Of a stretch of DNA of 64,000 nt, positions 38,941 through 49,643 are shown in pieces. Origin of the DNA: Saccharomonospora marina XMU15 (GTDB taxonomy: Bacteria > Actinomycetota > Actinomycetes > Mycobacteriales > Pseudonocardiaceae); the NCBI RefSeq assembly GCF_000244955.1, contig NZ_CM001439.1, positions 4,433,234-4,497,233 of the forward strand, in the 5' to 3' direction. The position numbers were made by a program, and so were the translations under genes. Position 1 is the stretch's first letter; each line of letters opens with the position of its first letter. The notes beneath the pieces were generated by a model, which searched no databases, had not been told where the DNA came from, and saw only the letters and a program-made list of their open reading frames with translations.

Positions 38941-39708
38941 TCACAAGGTGGTGAGAATACGCGGACCCTCGTCCGTGACCGCCACCGTGTGCTCCACGTG
39001 GGCGGCCTTGCTGCCGTCGGCGGTGTGCAAGGTCCAGCCGTCGGCGCCCACGCGGTAGGCATCGACCCCGCCGGCGACGAACATCGGCTCGATCGCCAAC
39101 ACCATCCCGGCGCGCAACCGTATGCCACGTCCCTCGGCGCCCTCGTTGGGCACGTGCGGTGGTTCGTGCATCGACCTGCCGATTCCGTGCCCGCCGTGTT
39201 CGGCGAGCAACCCGTACCCGGCGGCTCGCCCGACGACGCTGATCGCGTGCCCGATGTCACCGAGCCGGTTGCCGGGCAGCAACGCGTCGATGCCCGCCGA
39301 CAGCGCCCGCCGGGTGGTCTCGATCAGCTTCAGGTCTTGCGGGTCGGCCCCGCCCACCACGAAACTCGTCGCGGCATCCGCGTGCCAGCCTGCCACCTCC
39401 GCGCCGAAGTCGATGCTGAGCAGGTCGCCGTCACGCAGCCGATAGTCCGTCGGGATGCCGTGCACTACGGCGTCGTTCACGCTGGCGCACAACACGGCAG
39501 GGTAGGGACTCGGCGCGGAGCCGGGTCGGTAGCCGAGGAACGACGAGTTCGCGCCCGCGCCGGTCAACACTGCGGCGGCGACCTCGTCGAGTTCCAGCAG
39601 CGAGACGCCGACTGCCGCCCGAGCGCGCACTTCCCGCAACGCCGTGGCGACCACCTTGCCTGCCGCGGCCATCGCCTCGACCTCGCCCGGTGTCTTCAAC
39701 TCGATCAA
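38941..39708 (-). CDS. map: Type I methionine aminopeptidase
   Basis: A 255-residue enzyme that removes the N-terminal Met from nascent proteins. Metal ligands are visible as VNDAVVHGIPTDYRLRDGDL (His), LSIDFGAEVAGWHADAA (two Asp), EHGGHGIGRSMHEPP (His), and IEPMF and VEHTVAV (Glu residues). The best start in the alignment is TTG 39708, with GGTGAG upstream. It lacks the N-terminal SH3-binding extension seen in some actinobacterial MetAPs. A perfect 30-bp palindrome lies in its upstream region, which is unusual for a housekeeping enzyme. Confidence 0.92.
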   Translation of the reverse strand: MIELKTPGEVEAMAAAGKVVATALREVRARAAVGVSLLELDEVAAAVLTGAGANSSFLGYRPGSAPSPYPAVLCASVNDAVVHGIPTDYRLRDGDLLSIDFGAEVAGWHADAATSFVVGGADPQDLKLIETTRRALSAGIDALLPGNRLGDIGHAISVVGRAAGYGLLAEHGGHGIGRSMHEPPHVPNEGAEGRGIRLRAGMVLAIEPMFVAGGVDAYRVGADGWTLHTADGSKAAHVEHTVAVTDEGPRILTTL

Positions 39709-39731
39709 CGGTACTCACCCCAACCAGCACA

Positions 39732-39761
39732 TGTGATAGTTATACCGGTATAACTATCACA
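39732..39761. promoter_or_regulatory. Perfect 30-bp AT-rich palindrome upstream of map
   Basis: The left arm TGTGATAGTTATACC is mirrored exactly by GGTATAACTATCACA with no spacer. It lies 23 bases upstream of the map start and 14 bases before (in position terms) the end of the acyl-CoA dehydrogenase gene. The low GC content and lack of a loop argue for a protein-binding site rather than a terminator. Its regulator is unknown. Confidence 0.7.
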
Positions 39762-39775
39762 GAACTGGTCGGGCG

Positions 39776-40930
39776 TCAGCGCAGGCCGAGTTCCCTCGCG
39801 ATCAGCATCCGCTGCACCTCGCTGGTGCCTTCCCCGATCTCCAGAATCTTGGCGTCGCGGTAGAACCGGCCGACCGCGAACTCGTTCATGAACCCGTAGC
39901 CGCCGAAGATCTGAGTGGCCTCACGCGCGTTGTCCATCGCGGCGTTGGACGACACCAGCTTGGCGATGGCGGCCTCCTTCTTGAACGGCTCGCCGCGCAA
40001 CAGCTTCGCGGCCGCCTGGTAGTAGGCCAGCCGCGCGGTGTGCGCCCGCGCCTCCATGTCGGCGATCTTGAACTGGATCGCCTGGTAGGCCCCGATCTTG
40101 TGGCCGAACGCCTCCCGCTCACCGACGTAGCGCAGGCACTCGTCCACGCAGCCCTGCGCGAGGCCCACGCTCAGCGCCGCGATGGCGATCCTGCCCTCGT
40201 CGAGGATCGAGAGAAACTGCGCGTAGCCCCTGCCGCGCTCGCCGAGCAGGTTCCGCGCGGGTACCCGGCAGTCGTCGAACGCGAGTTCGTGTGTGTCCGA
40301 GGCGTTCCAGCCGACCTTCGAGTACTTCGGTGCCACGGTGAACCCCGGCGTGCCCGACGGCACGATGATCGCCGAGATCTCCTTGCGGCCGTCGGGTTTA
40401 CTTCCCGTCACGGCGGTCACGGTGACGAGCCTCGTTATGTCGGTCCCCGAATTGGTGATGAACGCCTTGCTGCCGTTGATGACCCAGTCGTCGCCGTCGA
40501 GCTTGGCCGTGGTCCGCGTCGCCCCGGCATCGGACCCGCCGCCGGGCTCGGTGAGCCCGAACGCGCCAAGCGCCTCACCGGAGCACAACGCGGGCAGCCA
40601 GGTACGCTTCTGCTCCTCGGTGCCGAACCGGTAGATCGGCATCGCGCCGAGCGAGACGCCTGCTTCCAGCGTGATCGCCACCGACGAGTCCACCCGCGCC
40701 AGTTCCTCCAGCGCGAGGCACAGCGCGAAGTAGTCTCCGCCCATGCCGCCGTACTCCTCGGGCAGCGGCAGCCCGAACAGCCCCATCCTGCCCATTCCCG
40801 CGACGAGGTCGTAGGGGAACTCCTCACGCTCGTAGTAGCCCGCGATCACCGGGGCCACCTCCGCCTGCGCGAAGTCGTGAACCGTCTTGCGCAGCGCTTC
40901 GTACTCCTCGCCGAGCCTGAAGTCGATCAT
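39776..40930 (-). CDS. Acyl-CoA dehydrogenase (isovaleryl/short branched-chain type)
   Basis: A 384-residue acyl-CoA dehydrogenase: [21 protein letters not shown], the signature [50 protein letters not shown] at the C-terminus. The ATG at 40930 overlaps the TGA of the biotin carboxylase gene (ATGA), so it is the third gene of the carboxylase operon. With the methylcrotonyl-type carboxylase genes this suggests leucine/isovalerate catabolism (isovaleryl-CoA to methylcrotonyl-CoA), though other branched acyl-CoAs are possible. Confidence 0.9.
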   Translation of the reverse strand: MIDFRLGEEYEALRKTVHDFAQAEVAPVIAGYYEREEFPYDLVAGMGRMGLFGLPLPEEYGGMGGDYFALCLALEELARVDSSVAITLEAGVSLGAMPIYRFGTEEQKRTWLPALCSGEALGAFGLTEPGGGSDAGATRTTAKLDGDDWVINGSKAFITNSGTDITRLVTVTAVTGSKPDGRKEISAIIVPSGTPGFTVAPKYSKVGWNASDTHELAFDDCRVPARNLLGERGRGYAQFLSILDEGRIAIAALSVGLAQGCVDECLRYVGEREAFGHKIGAYQAIQFKIADMEARAHTARLAYYQAAAKLLRGEPFKKEAAIAKLVSSNAAMDNAREATQIFGGYGFMNEFAVGRFYRDAKILEIGEGTSEVQRMLIARELGLR

Positions 40931-42939
40931 GCGATGTGCTCCTCCCGTGTCACGACGGCGAGTGACTGGTCCAGCGCCACCTGCTGGCCCGCCTGAACAT
41001 GCAACTCGCTGACGACGCCGTCCACCGGCGCGGTGATCGTGTATTCCATCTTCATCGCCTCGACGACCAGCAGCGGCGCACCCGCGCTGACCACGTCGCC
41101 GGGTGCCACCTTGACCACGAGAACCGTGCCCGGCATCGGACTGGTCACCGGACCGACCTCGACCGACTCGGCGTGGCTCGCCAGCAGGTTGGGTCGCTCA
41201 CCCACGGCGACGGCCCTGCCCTGCCTGGCGAACCAGACCGTGCCGTCACTCGCCCGCGCCCGCCGGTAGCGGCGGTACCGGCCGTATCGGCCGCCGAAGC
41301 CCTCGCCTCGCACGACGAGGTCGTCGCCGTCACGCTCGGCCGAGGCCGCGACGGGCTCACGATCGTCCACACTGACCAGTGCGTCGGAAGGCGGACCCTC
41401 GACCAGCACGAGCGCCTCGGTGCGGCCCGCTCGCAACCGCAACGTCACCCCGGCGCGAGCGCCGAGCCGCCAACCGCTCGGCACGTCCCACGGGTCGACC
41501 ACTGGCCCGGACGGCCACAGCGAGAGCAGCCGATCCAGAGCGGCCGCGATCAGGAACTCCTCGGCGGCGTCCTCCGCGGCGTCCTCCGCCACGAGAGCGT
41601 CGAGCTTGCGCTCCACCAGGCCGGTGTCCAACTCGCCCGCCAGCACGTCAGCGTCGGTGAGGAGTGCCCGCAGGAACGGGATGTTCGTCGTGACCCCGAG
41701 CACCGCGGTGTCCGCGAGCGCCCGGTCGAGTCGGTGCAGCGCCGCGGTACGGTCAGGCCCCCACGCCACGACCTTGGCGAGCATCGGGTCGTAGTCGGAG
41801 CCGACGGTGAAGCCCTCGAGCAGGCCGGAGTCCACCCGAACGTGTGGGCCGGAGGGCTCCGCGAGTGCGAGCACGGTTCCGCCGGTCGGTACGAAATCCC
41901 TGGCCGGGTCCTCGGCGTACACCCGGGCCTCGACGGCGTGGCCCTCCGCCCGCACGTCGTGCTGGGCGAGCGAGAGCCGCTCGCCCGCCGCGACCCGCAA
42001 CTGCCACTCCACCAGGTCGACGCCGGTGACCAGCTCGGTCACCGGGTGCTCGACCTGCAACCGGGTGTTCATCTCCAGGAAGTAGAACCGCTGCGGCTCG
42101 CGCGCGGAAACGATGAACTCCACGGTGCCTGCGCCGACGTAGCCGACCGCGCGAGCGGCCTCGACCGCCGAAGCCCCCATCCGCGCTCGTGTCGCCTCGT
42201 CGAGCAACGCCGACGGCGCCTCCTCGACGATCTTCTGGTGCCTGCGCTGCAGGCTGCACTCCCGCTCGCCGAGGTGGATCACGTTACCGTGCCGGTCGGC
42301 AAGTACCTGGATCTCGATGTGCCTCGGCGTCTCGACGAATCGCTCAAGCAGCAGCCGGTCGTCGCCGAAGGCGCTCATCGCCTCCCTGCGCGCCGACTCG
42401 ACGGCCGCTGGGAGTTCGTCGGGCGACTCCACCAGCCGCATGCCCTTGCCGCCACCGCCTGCGGACGGTTTGAGCAGCACGGGATAGCCGATGTCGGCCG
42501 CGGCGGCCTCGATGTCGGCATCGCCGTGCAGTTCGGACCGGCCGGGCACGACAGGAACTCCGGCACCGGACACGGTCTGCTTGGCTCGGATCTTGTCGCC
42601 CATCGCCTCGATCGCACTCGCGGGCGGGCCCACGAACACCAACCCGGCCTCCTCGCAGGCGCGCGCGAACGCCGGGTTCTCCGAAAGGAAGCCGTAGCCG
42701 GGATGCACGGCCTGCGCACCCGACTCCACAGCCGCGGCGACGACGTCCGGAATGGACAGATAGCTGCGCGCGGCCTCGGCAGGCCCCACCCGCACGGCGG
42801 TGTCGGCCTCGCGCACGTGGGCCGAGCCCGCGTCGGCGTCGCTGTAGATCGCGACGGAGCGGATCCCCATGCGGCGCAGCGTGCGGATGACGCGGACGGC
42901 GATCTCGCCGCGGTTGGCCACCGCGACGGTGTCGAACAT
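40927..42939 (-). CDS. Acyl-CoA carboxylase alpha subunit (biotin carboxylase with biotin carrier domain)
   Basis: A 670-residue protein. The biotin carboxylase domain (residues 1-445) has [19 protein letters not shown], the ATP loop [42 protein letters not shown], and [14 protein letters not shown]. The C-terminal biotinyl domain has the AMKM biotinylation site ([11 protein letters not shown]). It carboxylates its own biotin with ATP and bicarbonate for the beta subunit. The length is that of MccA/AccA-type subunits. ATG 42939 lies 38 bases after the beta-subunit stop, in a run of 9-bp repeats. Confidence 0.92.
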   Translation of the reverse strand: MFDTVAVANRGEIAVRVIRTLRRMGIRSVAIYSDADAGSAHVREADTAVRVGPAEAARSYLSIPDVVAAAVESGAQAVHPGYGFLSENPAFARACEEAGLVFVGPPASAIEAMGDKIRAKQTVSGAGVPVVPGRSELHGDADIEAAAADIGYPVLLKPSAGGGGKGMRLVESPDELPAAVESARREAMSAFGDDRLLLERFVETPRHIEIQVLADRHGNVIHLGERECSLQRRHQKIVEEAPSALLDEATRARMGASAVEAARAVGYVGAGTVEFIVSAREPQRFYFLEMNTRLQVEHPVTELVTGVDLVEWQLRVAAGERLSLAQHDVRAEGHAVEARVYAEDPARDFVPTGGTVLALAEPSGPHVRVDSGLLEGFTVGSDYDPMLAKVVAWGPDRTAALHRLDRALADTAVLGVTTNIPFLRALLTDADVLAGELDTGLVERKLDALVAEDAAEDAAEEFLIAAALDRLLSLWPSGPVVDPWDVPSGWRLGARAGVTLRLRAGRTEALVLVEGPPSDALVSVDDREPVAASAERDGDDLVVRGEGFGGRYGRYRRYRRARASDGTVWFARQGRAVAVGERPNLLASHAESVEVGPVTSPMPGTVLVVKVAPGDVVSAGAPLLVVEAMKMEYTITAPVDGVVSELHVQAGQQVALDQSLAVVTREEHIA

Positions 42940-42950
42940 CGAACTCTCGC

Positions 42951-42985
42951 TCACATCGCTCACATCGCTCACATCGCTCACATCC
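42951..42985 (-). repeat. Four 9-bp tandem repeats between the carboxylase subunit genes
   Basis: On the coding (minus) strand the unit ATGTGAGCG repeats four times, the last one running into GAGAG before the alpha-subunit ATG. The first unit supplies the last Met codon and TGA stop of the beta subunit. Each unit holds an overlapping start-stop pair (ATGTGA). Such a repeat could change in copy number by slippage and alter the spacing or reinitiation between the two genes. Confidence 0.75.
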
Positions 42986-44591
42986 TGAATACGCCGTAGC
43001 CGACCGGCTCCAGCGGCGCGTTCGCCGCGGCCGACAGCGCCAGTCCGAGCACCGTCCTGGTGTCCATCGGGTCGATCACCCCGTCGTCCCACAGCCGTGC
43101 CGTGGAGTAGTAGGGGTTGCCCTGGTGTTCGTACTGGGCACGAATGGGTTCCTTGAACGCTTCCTCGTCCGCTTCGGACCACTCCTCGCCACGGGACTCG
43201 TAGGCGTCCCTGCGTACGGTCGCAAGTACCGAAGCAGCCTGCTCACCACCCATCACGGAAATGCGGGCGTTCGGCCACATCCACAGGAACCGGGGCGAGT
43301 AGGCCCTGCCGCACATGGAGTAGTTGCCCGCCCCGAACGACCCGCCGATGACGACGGTGAACTTGGGCACCCGCGCGCACGCGACGGCGGTGACCATCTT
43401 CGCGCCGTGCTTGGCGATGCCGCCCGCCTCGTAGTCCCTTCCCACCATGAAGCCGGTGATGTTCTGCAGGAACAGCAACGGGATCGACCGGCGATCGCAC
43501 AACTCGATGAAGTGCGCGCCCTTCATCGCCGACTCGGCGAACAGCACGCCGTTGTTGGCCACGATCCCCACCGGGTGACCGTGAATACGGGCGAACCCGG
43601 TCACGAGCGTGTTGCCGTACTCCTTCTTGAACTCACCGAACCGGCTGCCGTCGACGATGCGGGCGATCACCTCGCGCACGTCGTAGGGGGTGCGGGTGTC
43701 GGCGGGGACCACGCCGTACAGCTCGCCCGGATCGACTGCGGGTTCCTCGCTCGGCACGACCTCCCACGGCCGCGGCGAGCGCGGACCCAGAGTCGACACG
43801 ATGGAGCGCACCGTGCGCAGTGCGTCGGCGTCGTCGACCGCGAGGTGGTCGGTGACGCCCGAGGAGCGCGCGTGCACGTCTCCGCCGCCCAGTTCCTCGG
43901 CGGTGACGACCTCGCCGGTGGCGGCCTTCACCAGTGGCGGGCCGCCGAGGAAGATCGTGCCCTGGTTGCGCACGATCACGGCCTCGTCGCTCATGGCAGG
44001 CACGTAGGCACCTCCCGCGGTGCACGACCCGAGCACCGCGGCGAGTTGCGGGATCCCGCGAGCGGACATGGTGGCCTGGTTGTAGAAGATGCGGCCGAAG
44101 TGCTCCCGGTCGGGGAACACCTCGTCCTGGTGTGGCAGGAACGCGCCACCGGAGTCGACCAGGTACACGCACGGCAGGTTGTTGTGCAGGGCGACTTCCT
44201 GCGCGCGCAGATGCTTCTTGACCGTCATCGGGTAGTAGGTGCCGCCCTTGACGGTGGCGTCGTTGGCCACCACGACACACTCCCGGCCGGACACCCTGCC
44301 GATGCCGGTGATGATGCCCGCGGAGGGAGCCTCTTCGTCGTACATCCCGCCTGCGGCCAGCGGTGACAGTTCCAGAAAGGGTGAGCCCGGATCGAGCAGC
44401 GCGTCCACGCGGTCACGCGGCAGCAGCTTGCCGCGTGCCACGTGCCGCTGCCTGGCCTGGGGCGGACCTCCGAGCCGGGCCCGCGCGAGGCGGTCGCGCA
44501 GTTCGGCGACCAGTTCGGTGTGGCAGGTGACGTTGCGAGCGAATGCCTCGCTCCGCGGGTCTGCGGAGCTGGTCAGCGCCGGGGTGTCCAT
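42978..44591 (-). CDS. Acyl-CoA carboxylase beta subunit (methylcrotonyl-CoA carboxylase carboxyltransferase-like)
   Basis: A 537-residue carboxyltransferase of the MccB group: [76 protein letters not shown], and [25 protein letters not shown]. It moves the carboxyl group from biotin to the acyl-CoA, most likely 3-methylcrotonyl-CoA in leucine breakdown. ATG 44591 is chosen because the TetR-type operator (44604-44619) lies just upstream; an upstream frame would be translated through the operator. It is the first gene of the operon. Confidence 0.9.
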   Translation of the reverse strand: MDTPALTSSADPRSEAFARNVTCHTELVAELRDRLARARLGGPPQARQRHVARGKLLPRDRVDALLDPGSPFLELSPLAAGGMYDEEAPSAGIITGIGRVSGRECVVVANDATVKGGTYYPMTVKKHLRAQEVALHNNLPCVYLVDSGGAFLPHQDEVFPDREHFGRIFYNQATMSARGIPQLAAVLGSCTAGGAYVPAMSDEAVIVRNQGTIFLGGPPLVKAATGEVVTAEELGGGDVHARSSGVTDHLAVDDADALRTVRSIVSTLGPRSPRPWEVVPSEEPAVDPGELYGVVPADTRTPYDVREVIARIVDGSRFGEFKKEYGNTLVTGFARIHGHPVGIVANNGVLFAESAMKGAHFIELCDRRSIPLLFLQNITGFMVGRDYEAGGIAKHGAKMVTAVACARVPKFTVVIGGSFGAGNYSMCGRAYSPRFLWMWPNARISVMGGEQAASVLATVRRDAYESRGEEWSEADEEAFKEPIRAQYEHQGNPYYSTARLWDDGVIDPMDTRTVLGLALSAAANAPLEPVGYGVFRM

Positions 44592-44603
44592 CACGCCTAC
44601 AAG

Positions 44604-44619
44604 GTTAGCAGCCGTTAAC
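44604..44619. promoter_or_regulatory. TetR-type operator at the carboxylase operon promoter
   Basis: GTTAGCAGCCGTTAAC matches the perfect palindrome GTTAGCGTCCGCTAAC at the TetR gene (45574-45589) in 13 of 16 positions. It lies 12 bases upstream of the carboxylase ATG. A TTGACA on the minus strand at 44637-44632 is a possible -35. Confidence 0.65.
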
Positions 44620-44664
44620 ACCTCGGCGCGATGTCAACGGCCGCCAACCTCGGCATGCTTGCGA

Positions 44665-45459
44665 TCAGCCGGTCACGGACTCCAGCGCAGGCAGGTAACC
44701 CTGGGACTGACCACTCACCGTCGGGTGATAGGACTCGTCGACCGGCCAGGTCAGGCTGTGCAACCACCACTCCCCGTCGGAGCAGATCTCGTGCCCGCTG
44801 AAGGCCCCGCGCACGTCGACGAAGGTCAGCCCGGCCGCGCCCGCCCGCTGGGCGGTGACCTCGGCGAGCGTGTCGGCACCGGAATTGATCGCCGCCCGCT
44901 TGGTGTCGCTGAGACCCGCGTTGCAGGAGCCGCCGATCTTGTAGAAGCGCGGGTAGCCGAGCACGATGATCTCGGCGCCCGGCGCCTTGCTCTCCAGCGT
45001 CGCGTACACGTTGTCGAGCAGGCCCGGCAACGTGTCACGGGCGTAGGCCTTGGCCTCCTCCACCCTGTCGACGCACTGCTGGTCGGTTCCCACCGTGCAG
45101 TCGATCATCACATCCGCGAACCCCGCGTCGTTGCCACCCACCGAAACGGTGACCAGTGTGGCGGTCGAATCCAGCGAGGCCGCCTGTTCCAGCACGTCGG
45201 AGGTGCGCGCACCGGAACACGCGAGGAAGTCGAAGTCCGCGACCTGGTGCGAATCCGCCCACAGCCGCGGATAGGCGTTGGCACTGCGCTTGCAGTTGCC
45301 CGAGTCTCCGTAGGAACCCGCTCCGACTCCGGAGGAGTAGGAGTCGCCGAGGGCGACGTAGTTGACGGCGGGAGCGGCACCCGCCGGGAAGGCCGCGCCC
45401 ACGAGGGCAAGCGCGGTGATCAGTGATAACCAGAGGGACCGACGAGCACGCACCGACAT
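44665..45459 (-). CDS. Secreted SGNH/GDSL esterase or lipase
   Basis: A 264-residue exported hydrolase. The signal peptide covers about residues 1-28 (a basic start, then LWLSLITALALVGAAF, then PAGAAPA). The catalytic motifs are ALGDSYSSG (nucleophile Ser), TVSVGGNDAGFAD (oxyanion Gly and Asn) and PVDESYHPTVSGQ (Asp/His). Cys pairs suggest disulfides, as in Streptomyces SGNH lipases. The start is ATG 45459 because GAAGGAG lies five bases upstream; a GTG at 45465 would overlap that site. It sits between the carboxylase operon and the divergent TetR gene. Confidence 0.9.
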   Translation of the reverse strand: MSVRARRSLWLSLITALALVGAAFPAGAAPAVNYVALGDSYSSGVGAGSYGDSGNCKRSANAYPRLWADSHQVADFDFLACSGARTSDVLEQAASLDSTATLVTVSVGGNDAGFADVMIDCTVGTDQQCVDRVEEAKAYARDTLPGLLDNVYATLESKAPGAEIIVLGYPRFYKIGGSCNAGLSDTKRAAINSGADTLAEVTAQRAGAAGLTFVDVRGAFSGHEICSDGEWWLHSLTWPVDESYHPTVSGQSQGYLPALESVTG

Positions 45460-45573
45460 GGGCACTCCTTCGTCAATTGTTGGCCGAAGGAAGCTTTACC
45501 AGGTGCAACGCTCACGAAGAAGCGGACAAGCCGGGCGTTACCCGACCGGTCCACACCAGAAGTCGGTATCGAC

Positions 45574-45589
45574 GTTAGCGTCCGCTAAC
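45574..45589. promoter_or_regulatory. TetR operator (perfect 16-bp palindrome) at the TetR gene
   Basis: GTTAGCG, TC, CGCTAAC form a perfect inverted repeat. It sits just upstream of a TAGAAT -10 box (45600-45605) of the TetR gene and would block transcription when occupied. This implies autorepression. Confidence 0.7.
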
Positions 45590-45609
45590 CCCGCCCGCGT
45601 AGAATTCCT

Positions 45610-46203
45610 GTGGTGTCCTCCCGACCCACCCCGCTCAGCCGCGGCGAGAAGGCCGGCCGCCGCGACCAGATCCTCGCCGCGGCCTCCGAACTGTTCGCCA
45701 GGCACGGCTTCCACGGTGTGGGAATCGACGAGATCGGCGCGGCGGTGGGGATCTCCGGGCCCGCGCTGTATCGACACTTCCGCAGCAAGGACGCGATGCT
45801 CGGGGAGATGCTGACGTCGATAAGCAGGTACCTGCTCGACGGCGGCACCGCTCGCGCGGCCGAGGGCGGCGACCCCGACGAGGTGCTGGCCCGGCTGGTG
45901 CGGTTCCACGTGAACTTCGCGCTCACCCAACCCGCACTGATCACGGTGCAGGAACGCAACCTCGGCAACCTCACCGACAGCGACCGCAGGCAGGTCAGGG
46001 CACTGCAGCGGCGCTACGTCGAGGTGTGGGTGCGGGCGCTACGGGCCGCGGTGGCGCACCTGGACGAGACCCGCGCGAGATCGGCCGCCCACGCGGTGTT
46101 CGGGCTGATGAACTCCACCCCGCACAGCAGGCACCTGCCCGACGAGGACCTGGCCGCGCTGCTCGAACGGCTGGCACTGGGCGCGCTGTACGCGGCGAAG
46201 TGA
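45610..46203 (+). CDS. TetR/AcrR family regulator
   Basis: A regulator of about 197 residues with an N-terminal HTH (ILAAASELFARHGFHGVGID, then SGPALYRHFRSKDAML) and a helical ligand domain. TAGAAT (45600-45605) lies four bases before the first of two adjacent GTG codons (45610, 45613), so the mRNA is probably leaderless and 45613 may be the true start. Its own promoter holds a perfect GTTAGCG/CGCTAAC operator, and a close copy sits at the acyl-CoA carboxylase operon. It therefore most likely controls that catabolic operon in response to an acyl-CoA (inference). Confidence 0.88.
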   Translation: MVSSRPTPLSRGEKAGRRDQILAAASELFARHGFHGVGIDEIGAAVGISGPALYRHFRSKDAMLGEMLTSISRYLLDGGTARAAEGGDPDEVLARLVRFHVNFALTQPALITVQERNLGNLTDSDRRQVRALQRRYVEVWVRALRAAVAHLDETRARSAAHAVFGLMNSTPHSRHLPDEDLAALLERLALGALYAAK

Positions 46204-46233
46204 CGATCACCCTGCCGGACGGCAGCGACCGGG

Positions 46234-46749
46234 GTGGCCCTGGTGTTGGATGGGCACGTGCACGCGGACCGCAGCGAGGACGAGCGACGTGAGCTCGTCA
46301 GAAGGACACAGCTGGCGTTGCTGGCCATGCGACTCGGCGACGACACCGGGGCGCTCGACGCGCTCACCTGGGACGAATCAGGTGAACGTGGCGATGCCCG
46401 TGAACTCATGCTGTTGCTGTTCGGCGCGTGCAGCGAACTGGTGGCGACGCTCGGCGACGGCGGCACAGCACCGGTGAAGGTGCAGGTGTTCGACGAAACC
46501 GGCGAGGAGGTCTCCATCGACGACGCCGATCCACCCGTGCGCACGGCCGTGCGCACCCTGCTCGCCCAGGTGCACGGCAACCAGGAGGCCGCGCGAGAGC
46601 AGGTGGAGATCGCGATGGCGAGCGCCGCACCGAACGAAGTGGACAGTCTGCTGTTACAGGCGCTGCGGTGGACGGCGCGACTGTCGGCCGAATGCCTCGA
46701 GCGCGGCCTTCCGGTGCCCGGCTGGATCGCCGACACTCCCACCGGCTGA
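46234..46749 (+). CDS. Hypothetical protein
   Basis: A 171-residue soluble, acidic, mainly helical protein (RRELVRRTQLALLAMRLGDD; EQVEIAMASAAPNEVDSLLL) with no motif that I recognise. GTG 46234 is 30 bases after the TetR stop, and a GTG at 46243 is an alternative. Its stop is five bases before the PucR regulator gene, so it may be co-transcribed with that regulator and alanine dehydrogenase. I do not assign a function. Confidence 0.6.
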   Translation: MALVLDGHVHADRSEDERRELVRRTQLALLAMRLGDDTGALDALTWDESGERGDARELMLLLFGACSELVATLGDGGTAPVKVQVFDETGEEVSIDDADPPVRTAVRTLLAQVHGNQEAAREQVEIAMASAAPNEVDSLLLQALRWTARLSAECLERGLPVPGWIADTPTG

Positions 46750-46753
46750 GCCG

Positions 46754-48319
46754 ATGATCTCCGTGCGTAGCGTCGTCGACCGGGTCGGGCCGACACTGTT
46801 GCGTGCCGTGCGACTTCCCGCCGACTGCCCCGCCGTGTCCGACGTCGTGATCGCCGAACCCGGAACGAGCCAGCTCGCAGCGGGAGACCTCGTGCTGGGC
46901 GTGGCCGCCGGTGACGTGAACGCCTCGGTGGAACTCGTGCGCGCCTGCGCGCGAAAGGGCGCCGCCGCGGTGCTGCTCAAACCGCCGCAGGCCAGCGAAC
47001 CCGCCGTTCGCCGAGCCGCCGACGCGGCGGGTACCGGCCTCGTGGAGGTACACGCCGCGACGTCATGGGCACAGTTGGTGTGGCTGCTGCGGACCGTGCT
47101 GGACGCGATCGCCGACGAGACCGACGCGCTGGAGACCCACGACGATCCCGCGGCGAGCGACCTGTTCCGGCTCGCCGACGCCGTAGCGTCCGTTGTGGAC
47201 GCACCGGTGACCATCGAGGACACCAACTCAAGGGTGCTCGCCTACTCCGCACGGCAGGACGTCACCGACCCGGCCAGGGTCGCCACCATCATGGGCAGGC
47301 GCATCCCCGACGACGTACTCGCCCGGTTTCGCTCACGTGGCGTGTTCCGCGAGCTTTCCCGAGGTCGGCAGACCATCTTCGTACCCGCGCAGCACGACGG
47401 AACGCTGCCGAGGCTCATCGTGCCGATCCGGATGGGCGGCGAGTTGCTCGGCTCGATGTGGGCGGTCGTGCCTGGGCCGGTAGCCGACGAGCGGGCGGCC
47501 GCCTTCGCCGACACCGCGCCCGTGGTCGCGCTTCACCTGCTGCGCCGCAGGGCCCACGCCGACATGCGGCGGCGGGCGTCCGCCGAGTTGCTGCGCGCAC
47601 TGCTCGGCGGCGAGGTCAGCGCGCGAGAGGCCGCCGCGGAGTTGGACCTCGAAGCCGTACCGCACCGCGTCGTCGCCGTGGAGACCGCGGGCGAGGATCC
47701 CCTCGACGGTGAAGGGCTGCGGCTGGCCCTGCTCGAACGCCTCACCCGAGGCATAGGGCGGGGGCCGGTCGGAACCCAAAGCGGTGGCCTGGTCTACCTG
47801 GTGGTGCCCGACGGCACCGGCCGGGGATCGTGGGCGCGGCTACGCACCGCGCTCGCCGAGGTGCCCACCGGCCGCGGCGCCGGTGAACTGCGAGCGGCGG
47901 CGGGCAGCGCCCGCGAACTCGACGAGTTGGCGCGGTCGAGAGCCGAGGCCGAGGAGACACTCGGCCTGCTGCGCTCCGGCGTGCTGCCCGGCGGCCTCGC
48001 CTGCTTCGACGAGGTGTGGCCGTCGCTGGTGCTGCACAGAGCCGCCGGCGCGGCGGGTCAGGCCAGGGTCGGCGAACTGGGCCCGCTGCCGCTGCTGTGT
48101 GAGCACGACGCGACGAACGGCACCGACTTCGTGAGCACGCTCTACGAGTGGTTGCGCTATCCCGGGCAGCCCCGCCTCGCCGCCGGTGCGCTGGCCATCC
48201 ACCCCAACACCCTGCGCTACCGCATGCGCAGGCTGCTGGAACTGGTGCCGCTGGACCTGGACGACCCGGACGTGCGGCTGGCGTTGCTCAGCCAACTCGT
48301 CGCTGCACGCTGGGCGTAG
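46754..48319 (+). CDS. PucR family transcriptional regulator
   Basis: A 521-residue regulator. The N-terminal PucR-like domain is followed by a GAF-like middle section (VVDAPVTIEDTNSRVLAYSA) and a GGDEF-derived/CdaR-type region. The C-terminal HTH is LAAGALAIHPNTLRYRMRRL (about residues 475-500). PucR proteins activate purine, amino acid or proline catabolism genes. The alanine dehydrogenase gene begins 139 bases downstream in the same direction. An inverted repeat in that gap suggests that the regulator acts on it (inference). Confidence 0.87.
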   Translation: MISVRSVVDRVGPTLLRAVRLPADCPAVSDVVIAEPGTSQLAAGDLVLGVAAGDVNASVELVRACARKGAAAVLLKPPQASEPAVRRAADAAGTGLVEVHAATSWAQLVWLLRTVLDAIADETDALETHDDPAASDLFRLADAVASVVDAPVTIEDTNSRVLAYSARQDVTDPARVATIMGRRIPDDVLARFRSRGVFRELSRGRQTIFVPAQHDGTLPRLIVPIRMGGELLGSMWAVVPGPVADERAAAFADTAPVVALHLLRRRAHADMRRRASAELLRALLGGEVSAREAAAELDLEAVPHRVVAVETAGEDPLDGEGLRLALLERLTRGIGRGPVGTQSGGLVYLVVPDGTGRGSWARLRTALAEVPTGRGAGELRAAAGSARELDELARSRAEAEETLGLLRSGVLPGGLACFDEVWPSLVLHRAAGAAGQARVGELGPLPLLCEHDATNGTDFVSTLYEWLRYPGQPRLAAGALAIHPNTLRYRMRRLLELVPLDLDDPDVRLALLSQLVAARWA

Positions 48320-48378
48320 CGCTTCCGCACCACCGCGGCCGGTTGTGCTGCCGCGACCACCGCAATGACCGACCATTG

Positions 48379-48392
48379 TCGTGCGCCCACGA
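48379..48392. promoter_or_regulatory. Inverted repeat upstream of alanine dehydrogenase
   Basis: TCGTG, four bases, CACGA, with further partial symmetry outward (TTG on the left, TGA on the right), lies 66 bases before the ald start. It is a candidate site for the PucR regulator encoded just upstream. Confidence 0.4.
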
Positions 48393-48457
48393 TGACACCG
48401 CCGTACGGGTGGTTCACCGTGGTCAGCGGCACCTAAGACAGTCGGCAGGAGGCAGTC

Positions 48458-49564
<1,107 letters not shown>

Positions 49565-49566
49565 GT

Positions 49567-49587
49567 GACGCTGCGAAACGCAGCGTC
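49567..49587 (+). terminator. Hairpin terminator after ald
   Basis: GACGCTGCG and CGCAGCGTC pair perfectly around AAA, starting three bases after the ald stop. Confidence 0.7.
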
Positions 49588-49598
49588 GGACATGAAGG

Positions 49599-49643
49599 GG
49601 CGGCCCGCTCAACCAGCCTGGGGGTCACCGGGAGCGGGCCGCC
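49599..49643 (+). terminator. Second hairpin after ald
   Basis: GGCGGCCCGCTC (49599-49610) pairs with GAGCGGGCCGCC (49632-49643), a perfect 12-bp stem with a 21-base loop. It backs up the first terminator. Confidence 0.6.

Noticed and set aside
39732..39761. The 30-bp palindrome as a transcription terminator
   Set aside because: It has no loop, is AT-rich in its stem and lacks a following T-run. A protein-binding site is likelier.
42951..42985. CRISPR or integrative repeat
   Set aside because: The repeat unit is 9 bp, directly abutting, with no spacers and no cas genes. It is a simple tandem repeat.
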